Shown: piece after piece, positions 1 through 8,186 of the stretch
Numbering within the stretch: the stretch's first letter is position 1
Layout of the letters: each line of letters starts with the position of its first letter
Source of the DNA: Streptomyces kurssanovii
GTDB taxonomy: Bacteria; Actinomycetota; Actinomycetes; Streptomycetales; Streptomycetaceae
Assembly (NCBI RefSeq): GCF_014649695.1
Contig: NZ_BMTN01000011.1
Location: 124,001-188,000 of the forward strand
Length of the DNA stretch: 64,000 bases
Reading direction: 5' to 3'
Position numbers and translations under genes: made by a program
Notes under the pieces: model-generated
Seen by the model: the letters and a program-made list of their open reading frames with translations, nothing else
Told to the model about the DNA's origin: nothing
The model's database searches: none

Positions 1-1117
1 CCAGGACGACGAGGCCGTCACCGCCGAGGGCGGCCTTGAGGTCGCCGAAGGTGGCGCGCTCGTAGGAGACCGGCGCCTTGCCTCCGGTCCAGTCCTCGGG
101 GCCGCCGGTGGCCATGGCGGCCGGGCGGTCGATGCCGATGCGGACCAGCTCGCGCTGGGCTTCGGCCACGTCCTCGGCACTCTCGCCGAGCAGGGTGACT
201 GGTGTGCCCCACGGAATCAGCCAGCCCAGGTAGGTGACGAACTGGCCGTCCAGACCGAAGTTGAGACTGCCCGCCAGGTGCCCGGCGGCGAAGGCGGTGC
301 GGTCGCGCAGGTCCACCACCCACTCGCCGGCCTCGATCCGGCGCCGCAGCTCGGCCGGGTCCGCCGCGGACGGCGCGGACAGATCCGGCTTGCCGGGCCC
401 CTCGGAGTTGGCCGGGCCCATGTGGGCGTAGTAGGCCGGGTAGGCGTCGAGACCCGCCAGGAGCTGCTCGACGTAAGCCTCCTCGCCCTCGGTGAGCGCG
501 GTGTTGGTCCGCTTCTCCTCGCCGATGGTGCTGGCCAGGCCGGTGGCCTGGGTCGCGGAGCAGAACGAGCCGAACCCGTGGGTGGGGTAGACGGCGGTCT
601 CGTCCGGCAGTTCCTCGGCCAGCCGGTGCGCCGAGCGCCACTGGGCCCGCACCAGGGTGTCGGTGTGGTCCGGCCCCAGCAGGTCCGGCCGTCCCGTGGC
701 GCCGTACAGCAGGGAGCCGCCGGTGAACACCGCGACCTGCTCCCCGCCGGACTCCAGCGCGTAGGACAGGTGGGTGTGGGTGTGGCCCGGGGTGTGGATC
801 GCCCGTACCCGCATGGTGTCGCCGACCTCGATCACCTGGTCGTCGCGGACCGGGGTCCGCTCGTAGGAGACCTGGTCGTCGGCGTTCACCAGGTACTGCG
901 CGCCCACTTCGCGGGCCAGGGCCAGGCCGCCGGTGACGTAGTCGTTGTGGATGTGTGTCTCGAACACGTGGGTGATCCGCACTCCGGCGGCGGCGGCCAG
1001 CGCGGTGACGCGGTCGTAGTCGCGCTGGGGGTCGACCACCAGGGCCACGATGCCGTCGTGGGCGAGGTAGGTGCGGTCCCCGAGGCCGGGGGTCTCGACG
1101 GGCAGGACGGTGATCAT
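1..1117 (-). CDS. MBL-fold hydrolase fused to rhodanese domain (persulfide dioxygenase-like), 3' end outside window
   Basis: The visible part is the N-terminal 372 residues; the gene runs off the left edge. The metallo-beta-lactamase metal motif THIHNDYVTGG holds H55, H57 and D59. Further candidate ligands are H112 (HTPGH) and H180 (PTHG). A rhodanese-like segment starts near residue 267 (VVDLRDRTAFAAGH). Where the active-site Cys loop is expected the protein reads LLGESAED, so this domain is probably not catalytic. MBL-rhodanese fusions oxidise or transfer sulfane sulfur in the cytoplasm. The ATG at 1117 overlaps the stop of the rhodanese gene by 4 nt (ATGA), so the two are translationally coupled. 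Function is by family; the exact substrate is inferred. Confidence 0.88.
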   Translation of the reverse strand, partial: MITVLPVETPGLGDRTYLAHDGIVALVVDPQRDYDRVTALAAAAGVRITHVFETHIHNDYVTGGLALAREVGAQYLVNADDQVSYERTPVRDDQVIEVGDTMRVRAIHTPGHTHTHLSYALESGGEQVAVFTGGSLLYGATGRPDLLGPDHTDTLVRAQWRSAHRLAEELPDETAVYPTHGFGSFCSATQATGLASTIGEEKRTNTALTEGEEAYVEQLLAGLDAYPAYYAHMGPANSEGPGKPDLSAPSAADPAELRRRIEAGEWVVDLRDRTAFAAGHLAGSLNFGLDGQFVTYLGWLIPWGTPVTLLGESAEDVAEAQRELVRIGIDRPAAMATGGPEDWTGGKAPVSYERATFGDLKAALGGDGLVVL

Positions 1118-1473
1118 CGCGTCTCCTCGGGGGTGGTGGGGGCGGTGGTGGGGGTGCCGGGCTCGTCACCGGTGACCGCGGGGCGGCCGGCGTCGATCCA
1201 GGCGGCGGTGCCGCCGCTGACGCTGTGGGCGTCGTAGCCCAGGTCGCGGAGCAGGGAGGTCGCCTGTGCGCTACGGCCACCGCTCTGGCAGATCACGTGA
1301 ACCGGCCGGTCCTTGGGCAGTTCGGCGAGGTCCAGGGGGAGGTTGGGAAGCGGTGCCGACCGGGCGCCGGGGACATGGCCTGCGCGGTACTCGCCGTTGT
1401 TGCGGACGTCGATGACGAGGGCGCCTGCCGCGTGCGCCTCGGCGAACCGCTGCTGGTCTATCTCGGGAACCAT
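1114..1473 (-). CDS. Single-domain rhodanese (sulfurtransferase)
   Basis: A 119-residue cytoplasmic rhodanese. The fold markers LVIDVRNNGEYRAGHVPGA and the active loop CQSGGRS with Cys62 are visible, so it should carry a persulfide on Cys62. It is the first gene of an operon with the downstream MBL-rhodanese protein. Two CsoR/CstR-type palindromes sit 33 to 95 nt upstream of the start. Known actinobacterial and firmicute cst-like operons pair the same families under a persulfide-sensing repressor. Here the repressor gene is not in view. The start ATG at 1473 is the only good one. Confidence 0.9.
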   Translation of the reverse strand: MVPEIDQQRFAEAHAAGALVIDVRNNGEYRAGHVPGARSAPLPNLPLDLAELPKDRPVHVICQSGGRSAQATSLLRDLGYDAHSVSGGTAAWIDAGRPAVTGDEPGTPTTAPTTPEETR

Positions 1474-1505
1474 GCGGGAAACTCCTGCTTCACTTGCCTA
1501 CAGAA

Positions 1506-1521
1506 ATACCCAGGGGGGTAT
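1506..1521. promoter_or_regulatory. CsoR/CstR-type operator 1
   Basis: ATACCCAGGGGGGTAT is a perfect inverted repeat of ATACCC around a 4-nt spacer. This fits the TACCC-N4-GGGTA (5-4-5) form of CsoR-family operators. It lies 33 nt upstream of the rhodanese start and so probably overlaps its promoter. The regulator identity (copper CsoR or sulfur CstR) is inferred from the genes controlled. Confidence 0.7.
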
Positions 1522-1552
1522 ATCTGAGCTCAACCGTAACAGGATCCGGTTT

Positions 1553-1568
1553 ATGCCCCGGGGGGTAT
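1553..1568. promoter_or_regulatory. CsoR/CstR-type operator 2
   Basis: ATGCCCCGGGGGGTAT repeats the layout of the site at 1506 with one mismatch in the left arm. The two centres are 47 bp apart. Paired sites are usual in cst-type promoters. Confidence 0.6.
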
Positions 1569-1941
1569 ACGAGAGTGATGCGCCTCACGTGCCGGGTCTC
1601 CGCCCCCGGTGGATGTGACGGGCGCTGCGCTACTCCGAGAGGAAGCCTGCGGGTGGCGCCGTCGGCCGGACTTCCGTCCCCCGGCGGCCCTCATGCCGCG
1701 GAGGTGAACCGCTGCCGTGACCTCCGCAACGTCCCAGCCGCCCGGCCGTACCCGAGTCGTGCCGCCGTGCGGGCACGGGTCAGTTCGGGGCGGTCCCGGC
1801 GGCCCCGCCGTCGATCCGGCGGCCTTGTCGCGAGGTCGAAACAATCGCGGCCGGGGCGCGGCTCGGCATCCGCCGGGCGAGCCTCGGACCACCGCCGCTC
1901 CCGTCGCGGGTGGCACCCGTGACGGTCCGAGCGCGGCGCGA
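1569..1941. other. Gap between sulfur operon and putative membrane gene
   Basis: About 370 bases in which no convincing gene was found. The open frames that cross it are Arg/Pro-rich without recognisable motifs. The stretch may hold more decayed sequence, in keeping with the broken genes to its right. Confidence 0.4.
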
Positions 1942-2427
1942 GTGACGTCTTCACGACCTACCGGTGTATACCCGTACCCGTATGCCCTTTTCGCACCACA
2001 GAGCGGTTCCGTGCTGCTCTGCGTTCTGGTGCTGGTCGCCGTGCTGGTCTCGTCCCTGTGCGCCACCGGGCAGTCCGCAGCAGAGTCCGTCCGCGCCAAA
2101 CCTGCCTCCGCCGCAGCCGACGCACGGCCCGCAGCAGGACCCTTAGTAGGCAAGGCCGCTGCGGAGCAGGGCAACACCGATGTCCGCGAAGCCGTTGCCC
2201 TCCACGGGGAGGCCGGCCCCTCATCGTCCGAGACCGGGCACTGCGGCAAGCAGGCCGTCTCCGACACCGCCTCCGCCCGCGACGGCGCCCGTCCGTCCGC
2301 GCCGTTGCCGACGCCGGAACGCGAAGAGCAACGGGTACCGGCCGCGCAGGCAGGCCCGGGCCCCGCATCCCGGGGGCCGGGGTCCGCGCCGCCCGCACCC
2401 CACCTGCTCTCCGTCCTGAGGATCTAG
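1942..2427 (+). CDS. Putative membrane-anchored Pro/Ala-rich protein
   Basis: I recognise no catalytic family. From the GTG at 1942 the frame encodes 161 residues. A strongly hydrophobic segment (LLCVLVLVAVLVSSLC) lies near residues 25-40, followed by a long Ala/Pro/Ser-rich tail ending in PHLLSVLRI. This is the style of small Streptomyces membrane proteins that precede thiol-redox genes. No clear ribosome binding site is visible. An ATG at 1981 in another frame opens MPFSHHR, which would join the hydrophobic segment only through a one-base shift. The gene may therefore be frameshifted like its neighbours. Confidence 0.45.
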   Translation: MTSSRPTGVYPYPYALFAPQSGSVLLCVLVLVAVLVSSLCATGQSAAESVRAKPASAAADARPAAGPLVGKAAAEQGNTDVREAVALHGEAGPSSSETGHCGKQAVSDTASARDGARPSAPLPTPEREEQRVPAAQAGPGPASRGPGSAPPAPHLLSVLRI

Positions 2428-2480
2428 ACCGACCCGCGCGCCGTGTCCCTTCACCTCCTCAGCGAAACGGAGTACTTCTC

Positions 2481-3658
2481 ATGCCCTCCTCCCGGTCCTT
2501 GCGCCGGGCGGGAGCGACGCTGGCCGCGTGGCAGTCCCCGCAGTGGGTCGCCGCCACGGCCGGTGCCGCAGGGACCACAGTGCTGGTCGGCGTGCCCACC
2601 GCGGTGGTGCCCTCGCCCCTGTTCTCCCGTTCCGTCCCCGTCTAGTGGTGGAACTACCCCGTGCTCGCCGCCACCGCGGTGCTCGCCGACCTGGTTCTGG
2701 CCACCTTCCTCAGGCCGCCGCACGGCACCGGCCCCGACAGCCCCAGGGCGCCGGAGGATACCGGCGACCCGTCCGCGAAGACCGTCGGAAGGCTCGGGTC
2801 GGCCCGCGGTCTGCTGTCGCTGCTTGCGGTGGGCTGCCCCGTCTGCAACAAGCTCGTCCTGGTCCTGCTGGGCACCTCCGGTGCGCTCACCTACTGGGCC
2901 CCGCTGCAACCGCTGGTGGCCGTCGTCTCCTTTGTCCTGCTGGCCGAGGCGGCACTGCGCAGGCTCTCCACAGCCGACGCCTGCCGTGCCGGCCCCCCAC
3001 TGAACCTCGACACCACCGGAGGGGGCACGGCCGCCCCTGCCACGGTGTCCACCTCCGAGGCACAGGGGCCGGCGAACCCGGAACTGCTCGCCCTGGCCCG
3101 CCGGGACGCCGCCGACCCGCTCGCCGTCGGCAGCGCGGACGCACCCGTCGTGCTGATCGAGTACTCCGACTTCCAATGCCCCTTCTGCGGCCGGTTCGCC
3201 AGCGAGAGCAAGCCGGACCTGGTCCGCGACTACGTCGACAAGGGCATCCTGCGCATCGAGTGGCGCAACTTCCCCGTCTTCGGCGCGGAGTCGGACCACG
3301 CCGGGCGAGCCGGCTGGGCAGCCGGACAGCAGAACCGCTTCTGGCAGTTCCACGACGAGGCCTACGCCGAACCCCGCCGTCGCAACGCGGGCGACTTCAG
3401 CGAGGACAACCTCACCGCACGGCCCGGAAGGCCGGCGTCGAGGACCTCGCACGGTTCGAGAAGGACATGACCTCCGACGCCGCCCACCAGGGGGTCACCC
3501 GGGACAGCGAAGAGGGCTACGGCATCGGGGTCACCAGCACCCCCGCGTTCCTGATCGACGGCCGGCCCGTGCTCGGCGCCCAGCCCACGGACGTCTTCAC
3601 CGACATCATCGACGAGGCCGCCGAACAGGAACGGCAACAGGAAGACGGCAATGAGTGA
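2481..3658 (+). pseudogene. Broken membrane/DsbA-type thiol-disulfide oxidoreductase (amber stop plus frameshift)
   Basis: The frame starts at ATG 2481 and is cut by TAG at 2643-2645, between SRSVPV and WWNYPVLAATAVL. After the stop the same frame continues through a membrane segment with AVGCPVCNK (a CxxC pair) and then a thioredoxin/DsbA domain with DFQCPFCGRFA. Near 3417-3424 the DsbA sequence jumps frame, from FSEDNLTA into RKAGVEDLARFEKDM, consistent with loss of one base. It then runs to the normal end with the cis-Pro loop VTSTPAFLIDG, stopping at 3658. The intact protein would be an extracytoplasmic or membrane thiol oxidoreductase. Two genes, membrane protein and DsbA, may have been present. 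A restart at GTG 2661 is possible but would still lack the DsbA C-terminus. Confidence 0.75.
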
Positions 3659-4020
3659 CCCCGGCATGCTGGTCGCCTTCCTCGGCGGCTTGCTGGCCCT
3701 CCTAGCCTCTGCTCGGCCCTGCTGCTGCTGGCCTTCTTCGCCCACTCCTTCACCAGCCGCACACGGCTCCTGGGCCGCACGGCACTGTTCTACGCCGGAC
3801 TTGCCTCACCCTGGTGCTGCTCGGAGTGGCCGACTCCTTCGCCGGACAGCTCTTCTGCGCACACCGGGACACCCTGGTGACGGCAGGCTGCTGGCTGATC
3901 TCCGCGCTCGGCGTGGCCCAGGTACTGGGCCGGGGATTCGACTCCCGGCCGCCTGCAGCAGGCGGCCGGGAGACGCCGCTCGGGATCCGCGGCCTCCGTA
4001 CCGGCGCTGGGCTCGGTCTC
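3651..4020 (+). pseudogene. ccdA: Truncated, doubly frameshifted ccdA-like gene
   Basis: ATG 3651 begins MSDPGMLVAFLGGLLALL, the usual start of short actinobacterial CcdA (DsbD transmembrane) proteins. One base seems to be missing near 3703, where the family has an SPC segment. The next frame gives LLLLAFFAHSFTSRTRLLGRTALFYAGL. A second one-base loss near 3807 shifts into LLGVADSFAGQLF and ITALGVAQVLGRGF-like sequence. Similarity ends around 4015-4022, so the C-terminal half with the second redox motif is gone. CcdA passes electrons across the membrane to DsbA-like partners, which matches the broken gene upstream; the two overlap by 8 nt. Confidence 0.7.
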
Positions 4021-4280
4021 GCCTGGCTTCATCGCCGTCCGCGACGGCGGGATCCGCAGACCGAAGTCACCGCGGTGACACGGACGGTTGAACGGGTCGA
4101 TCGGCGACTCCACCTCGCGCCGAACCGCCGCATGATCTCGCCTGCGTAGCGCTGTTCCAGGAAAGCGAAGTAGCCGTCAGCCTTGTTGATCCTCAGTAAG
4201 CGAGACGTCAGGGCCCCAGCGCGCGACTTCGCCGGCTGTCGGACGATGACCGACCGCGGCACGGACACCTTCGAACACAC
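4021..4280 (-). pseudogene. Probable tyrosine-integrase N-terminal remnant
   Basis: On the minus strand the frame ending near 4105 reads ALTSRLLRINKADGYFAFLE and then QRYAGEIMRRFGA. After a one-base shift it continues VESPIDPFNRPCHRGDFGLR until about 4025. I associate these segments with the N-terminal region of a Streptomyces tyrosine recombinase family. No catalytic R-H-R-Y residues are present. The remnant abuts the point where ccdA similarity stops, so an insertion or deletion event here probably truncated ccdA. Family identity rests on recollection and needs a search. Confidence 0.4.
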
Positions 4281-4373
4281 TGAAGTGATGCACCGTCACC
4301 TCTGAGAAGTGATGGTCGCCTCGATGCCAACTTCCCCTCTCTTGTACCAACTAGAGGACCTCGTCACACACGG

Positions 4374-5552
4374 TCAGCGTCGTACCCGGGGCATCCCCAG
4401 TCCGATCCACGAGATGATCTCGCGCTGGATCTCGTTGTTGCCGCCGCCGAAGGTGAAGATCACGGCCGAGCGGTAGCCGCGTTCCAGTTCGCCGCCGAGG
4501 ACCGCGCCCGCCGAGCCCTCCTTGAGGGGGCCCGCGGCGCCGACGATCTCCATCAGCCAGGCGTAGGCGTCGCGGCGGGCCTCAGAGCCGTAGACCTTGA
4601 CCGCGGAGGCGTCCTGCGGGGTGAGGGTGCCGTCCTGGACGGCGTTCACCATCTGCCAGTTGAGCAGTTTCATGGCGTCGAGCCGGGTGTGGGTGCGGGC
4701 AAGGCGGCCGCGCACCCAGCCGAGGTCGATCACGCGGCGGCCGTCGGTGAGCTTGGCGTCGGCGGCCCAGCGCTGGACGTCGCGCAGTGCGCGGATCGCC
4801 ATGGTGCCGTGGGCGGCGAGGGTGACCCGCTCGTGGTTGAGCTGGTTGGTGATCAGCCGCCAGCCCTTGTTCTCCTCCCCCACCCGGTGGGCGACGGGAA
4901 CGCGCACGTTGTCGTAGTAGCTCGCGGTGGTGTCGTGCGAGGCGAGGGTGTTGATCAGGGTGCAGGAGTAGCCGGGGTCGGACGTCGGGACGAGCAGCAT
5001 GGTGATGCCCTTGTGGGGCGGGGCCGCCGGGTCGGTACGGACGGCGAGCCAGATCCAGTCGGCGGTGTCGCCGTTGGTGGTCCAGATCTTCTGTCCGTCG
5101 ACGACGTACGTGTCCCCGTCGCGCACGGCCCGGGTCCTGAGGGCGGCGAGATCCGTGCCGGCGTCCGGTTCGCTGTAGCCGATGGCGAAGTCGAGCTCGC
5201 CGGAGAGGATCTTCGGCAGGAAGTACGCCTTCTGCTCGTCCGTGCCGAACTGCATGATCGTCGGGCCGACGGTGTTGAGTGCCATCAGCGGCAGCGGCAC
5301 TCCGGCCTGGGCCGCCTCGTCGAAGAAGATGAACTGCTCCATGGGGCTCAGACCGCGGCCGCCGTACTGTTCGGGCCAGCCGACGCCGAGCCAGCCGTCC
5401 GAGCCGAGCCGGCGGATCGTGCGACGGTAGAAGCGTTTCCTGGCGGCCGGCTCGGCGTACCGGGCGTAGGCGTTGTCGGGGACGATCCCCGCGAAGTACC
5501 TGCGCAGTTCTGCGCGTAACTGTTCCTGCTGCGGCGTGTATTGAAGGTGCAC
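4374..5552 (-). CDS. Acyl-CoA dehydrogenase
   Basis: A 392-residue flavoprotein of the acyl-CoA dehydrogenase superfamily that introduces a trans double bond into an acyl-CoA. Visible landmarks are GWLGVGWPEQYGGRGLSPME (N-terminal helical domain), the FAD-binding GYSEPDAGTDLAAL and IWTTNGD, and the C-terminal FGGGNNEIQREI. I chose GTG 5552 because a GGAGGGG ribosome binding site lies directly upstream and the protein then begins VHLQYTPQQEQLRAEL, as in relatives. The longer in-frame start at 5600 lacks this support. A KstR-like operator at 5605-5618 suggests a role in steroid or related side-chain beta-oxidation. The true substrate is unknown. Confidence 0.92.
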   Translation of the reverse strand: MHLQYTPQQEQLRAELRRYFAGIVPDNAYARYAEPAARKRFYRRTIRRLGSDGWLGVGWPEQYGGRGLSPMEQFIFFDEAAQAGVPLPLMALNTVGPTIMQFGTDEQKAYFLPKILSGELDFAIGYSEPDAGTDLAALRTRAVRDGDTYVVDGQKIWTTNGDTADWIWLAVRTDPAAPPHKGITMLLVPTSDPGYSCTLINTLASHDTTASYYDNVRVPVAHRVGEENKGWRLITNQLNHERVTLAAHGTMAIRALRDVQRWAADAKLTDGRRVIDLGWVRGRLARTHTRLDAMKLLNWQMVNAVQDGTLTPQDASAVKVYGSEARRDAYAWLMEIVGAAGPLKEGSAGAVLGGELERGYRSAVIFTFGGGNNEIQREIISWIGLGMPRVRR

Positions 5553-5604
5553 GGCCCCTCCAGGCGTCTCGCGGTGCGACCCTTGCTCGGCGGCGCGCAC
5601 ACAC

Positions 5605-5618
5605 TAGAACGTGTTGCA
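5605..5618. promoter_or_regulatory. KstR-like operator
   Basis: TAGAACGTGTTGCA matches the TNNAACNNGTTNNA palindrome of the TetR-family repressor KstR of mycobacteria and relatives. It sits about 53 nt upstream of the acyl-CoA dehydrogenase start and 30 nt from the stop of the next gene, so it can only serve the dehydrogenase. Regulation is inferred from the motif. Confidence 0.55.
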
Positions 5619-5647
5619 AGAATCCGGAAGGGCCGTGCCCGGGCGCG

Positions 5648-6832
5648 CTAGCGGGAGGCGTAGACGGCTTCGACGAGGGCCATCTTGCGCGGGTCGTCCG
5701 CGATGTGTGGGCCCATACGGTTCATCACGTATCCCATGGCTATGCCGGCTTCGGGGTCGGCGAGTCCGCAGGAGCCGCCGAAGCCGTCGTGGCCGAAGGC
5801 CCGGGGGTTGGGCCCGTACGAGCCGTTCCTGCCGCTCAGCCAGAGGCCGAGGCCGGCCTCCGTGTCGTGCGCGAAGCCGGCCGCGAGGATCAGATCGGAG
5901 CAGCCGCCCTGCCCTTCGCGCACCCGCTCCGCGGCCTCCCGCGACAGCACCCGGTGCCCGTCGAGCTGTCCCTTCCCGGCGAGGATGCCGTACAGCGCGG
6001 CGACCGCGCGGGCGGTGCCGTGGCCGTTGGCGGCGGGGATCTCGGCGGCCCGCCACCCGGCGGAGTTGGCCGCGACCGCGCCGGTGGGCGGGTTGGTGAG
6101 GGCGGCGATGGCGACGGGCGCCAACTGGGCGAACACGGCCGCCTGTTCACTGCTTTCGGCGGCCGCCGGGTGCACCAGTTCGGCAGCCCGGCCGAAGTCC
6201 CGCTCCGGCAGGCCGATGGTGAAGTCGATGCCCAGCGGTCCGGTGATCTCCTGCCGCAGGAATTCGCCCGGCAGCTGCCCGCTGACCCGGCGCACCACTT
6301 CCCCGACGAGGTGGCCGTAGGTGATCGCGTGGTAGCCGGAGCGGGTGCCGGGCTCCCACCAGGGTTCGGTGGCGGCCAGCCGGGCACAGGTCAGCTCCCA
6401 GTCGTAGAGCTGGTCGAGCGAGTGCGGCTCACGCAGTCCGGCGAGGCCCGCCCGGTGCGAGAGCAGATGTCGCACGAGGACCCCCTTCTTGCCCGCCGCC
6501 GCGAACTCGGGCCAGTAGTCGGCGACCGGCGCGTCCAGGTCGAGCAGTCCGCGGTCGGCGAGGACGTGGGCGCACAGGGCGGTCGGCCCCTTGGTCGTGG
6601 ACCACACGTTCACCACGGTGTCGCTCCGCCACGGCACGGTCCGGGCCTCGTCCGCCCAGCCGCCCCACAGGTCGACGACCTTGTCGCCGCCGGCGAGGAC
6701 GCTCACGGCGGCGCCGAGCTCCCCGCGTTCGGTGAAATTCTTCTCGAAGGCGGCACGGACCGCCGAGAAACGCTCGTCGCAGTGGCCTTCGATTCTGATG
6801 GGTCGCTCCGCGCTGCTGGGTTGATCCGCCAT
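5648..6832 (-). CDS. Beta-lactamase-fold serine hydrolase (class C/esterase family)
   Basis: A 394-residue protein of the penicillin-binding/class C beta-lactamase/EstB-like family. The SxxK nucleophile motif is S78-T-T-K81 in VNVWSTTKGPTAL. RSGYHAITYGHLVGEV may supply the second-motif Tyr, and the C-terminal FGHDGFGGS fits the third motif. There is no signal peptide, so a cytoplasmic esterase or transacylase role is more likely than antibiotic hydrolysis. The start at 6832 has a GGAGG box 10 nt upstream; an in-frame start at 7000 would overlap the divergent promoter. Its promoter region is shared with the hydratase-like gene at 6979 and holds a TetR-type palindrome. Confidence 0.88.
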   Translation of the reverse strand: MADQPSSAERPIRIEGHCDERFSAVRAAFEKNFTERGELGAAVSVLAGGDKVVDLWGGWADEARTVPWRSDTVVNVWSTTKGPTALCAHVLADRGLLDLDAPVADYWPEFAAAGKKGVLVRHLLSHRAGLAGLREPHSLDQLYDWELTCARLAATEPWWEPGTRSGYHAITYGHLVGEVVRRVSGQLPGEFLRQEITGPLGIDFTIGLPERDFGRAAELVHPAAAESSEQAAVFAQLAPVAIAALTNPPTGAVAANSAGWRAAEIPAANGHGTARAVAALYGILAGKGQLDGHRVLSREAAERVREGQGGCSDLILAAGFAHDTEAGLGLWLSGRNGSYGPNPRAFGHDGFGGSCGLADPEAGIAMGYVMNRMGPHIADDPRKMALVEAVYASR

Positions 6833-6881
6833 GTCAGGCAATCCTCCGTCGCCTTGTCCGTGCACGTCGTCAGCGAACATA

Positions 6882-6893
6882 CCGACTGGTCGG
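6882..6893. promoter_or_regulatory. TetR-type palindrome in divergent promoter
   Basis: CCGACTGGTCGG is a perfect inverted repeat lying between the starts of the serine hydrolase (6832, minus) and the enoyl-CoA hydratase-family gene (6979, plus). Many actinobacterial TetR repressors of fatty-acid genes bind this kind of site. No regulator gene is adjacent. Confidence 0.5.
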
Positions 6894-6978
6894 ACTGAGG
6901 GGGAAGGGGGCGTACGGCCGTTCGTCACCGGTGAGCGAGGATGGACCCGCACGACCCCGGACCAGGAAGGACGACGCG

Positions 6979-8064
6979 ATGGCCCTCGACGATTCCGCAC
7001 CGCTTCGCGAAGGCTCGGCGCCCGACGGTTCGGTACTGCTGCGCACCGAAGGACACGCCGGGTACGTCACGCTCAATCGCCCCCGGGCCATCAACGCGCT
7101 CACCCACACCATGGTGCGGACCGTCGACGCGGCGCTCGACGCCTGGGAGCGCGACGACGACATCACCGTCGTGGTCCTCGCCGGCGCCGGAGAGCGGGGG
7201 CTCTGCGCCGGAGGGGACATCCGCGCCATCCACGACGACGCGCGCGCCGGCGGCCGGGCGTCGGTGGCCTTCTGGCGGGACGAGTACCGGCTCAACGCGC
7301 GGATCGCCCGCTACACCAAGCCGTACGTGGCGCTCATGGACGGCATCGTGATGGGCGGCGGCGTCGGGGTGTCCGCGCACGGCAGTGTCCGGGTCGTCAC
7401 GGAACGCTCGGCCGTCGCCATGCCGGAGACGGGGATCGGCTTCGTGCCGGACGTCGGCGGCACCCACCTGCTGGCGCGGGCGCCCGGCGAGCTCGGCACC
7501 CACCTGGCGCTCACCGGTGACGCGGTCGGTGCCGGCGACGCGCTGCTGCTCGGCCTGGCCGACCACTTCCTGCCCGGCGACCGGCTCGCCTGCTTCGCCG
7601 GGTCCCTGGCGTCGGCGGAACCCGCGGAGGCGCTGCGCCGGTACAGGGCCGAGGCCCCGGCGGCGGAACTCGCCGCCCGTCGCGACTGGATCGACCACTG
7701 TTACGCCGCCGGATCCGTCGAGGAGATCGTCGAACGGCTGTCGGACTGCGGGGAGCCGGCCGCCAAGCAGGCCGCCGAGACCATCCTGAGCAGGTCTCCC
7801 ACCGCTGTGAAGGTGACCCTCGCCGCGATGCGCCGCGCCCGCGCGCTGGGTGCCCTCGCGCCAGTCCTGGAGCAGGAGTTCCGGGTCTCGTGCACGGCCC
7901 TCGCCTCGCCGGACCTGGTCGAGGGCATCCGCGCCCAGGTCATCGACAAGGACCGTGACCCGCGGTGGTCGCCCGCGCGGCTCGACGCGGTCCGCGAGAA
8001 GGACGTCGAACGGCATTTCGCCCCTCTCGCCGCGGGCGAGCCGGGCCTGGGACTCACGGACTGA
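6979..8064 (+). CDS. Enoyl-CoA hydratase/isomerase family, 3-hydroxyisobutyryl-CoA hydrolase-like
   Basis: A 361-residue crotonase-fold enzyme. The oxyanion segments are AGAGERGLCAGGDIRAIHDD near residues 69-87 and MDGIVMGGGVG near 120-130. The acid pair is E150 (MPETGIGF) and D158, the arrangement of 3-hydroxyisobutyryl-CoA hydrolases. Its length, longer than the roughly 260 of hydratases, also fits. The expected reaction is thioester hydrolysis in valine catabolism, feeding propionate metabolism together with the methylmalonyl-CoA mutase operon found 10 kb away. ATG 6979 follows a GGAAGG box. It is divergent from the serine hydrolase and convergent with the gene at 8187. Confidence 0.88.
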   Translation: MALDDSAPLREGSAPDGSVLLRTEGHAGYVTLNRPRAINALTHTMVRTVDAALDAWERDDDITVVVLAGAGERGLCAGGDIRAIHDDARAGGRASVAFWRDEYRLNARIARYTKPYVALMDGIVMGGGVGVSAHGSVRVVTERSAVAMPETGIGFVPDVGGTHLLARAPGELGTHLALTGDAVGAGDALLLGLADHFLPGDRLACFAGSLASAEPAEALRRYRAEAPAAELAARRDWIDHCYAAGSVEEIVERLSDCGEPAAKQAAETILSRSPTAVKVTLAAMRRARALGALAPVLEQEFRVSCTALASPDLVEGIRAQVIDKDRDPRWSPARLDAVREKDVERHFAPLAAGEPGLGLTD

Positions 8065-8146
8065 CCGCCGAACCACGGCTGTTGCCGTCCTCACGGGACA
8101 CGGCCGCCCCTTCGGGCCCGCGGCCGTCCGAGGCCGGCCGTGGACC

Positions 8147-8183
8147 GGAAGGGGCGGGGGTGGGAGAAGGCCCCGCCCCTTCC
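8147..8183. terminator. Bidirectional hairpin terminator
   Basis: A 13-bp perfect inverted repeat, GGAAGGGGCGGGG and its complement, separated by 11 nt. It lies between the convergent genes ending at 8064 and 8187. No U tract is present, as is usual in Streptomyces. Confidence 0.75.
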
Positions 8184-8186
8184 GCG

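Noticed and set aside
1973-1988. ATACCCGTACCCGTAT as a third CsoR site
   Set aside because: The right arm is CCGTAT rather than GGGTAT, so it is not a TACCC-N4-GGGTA palindrome.
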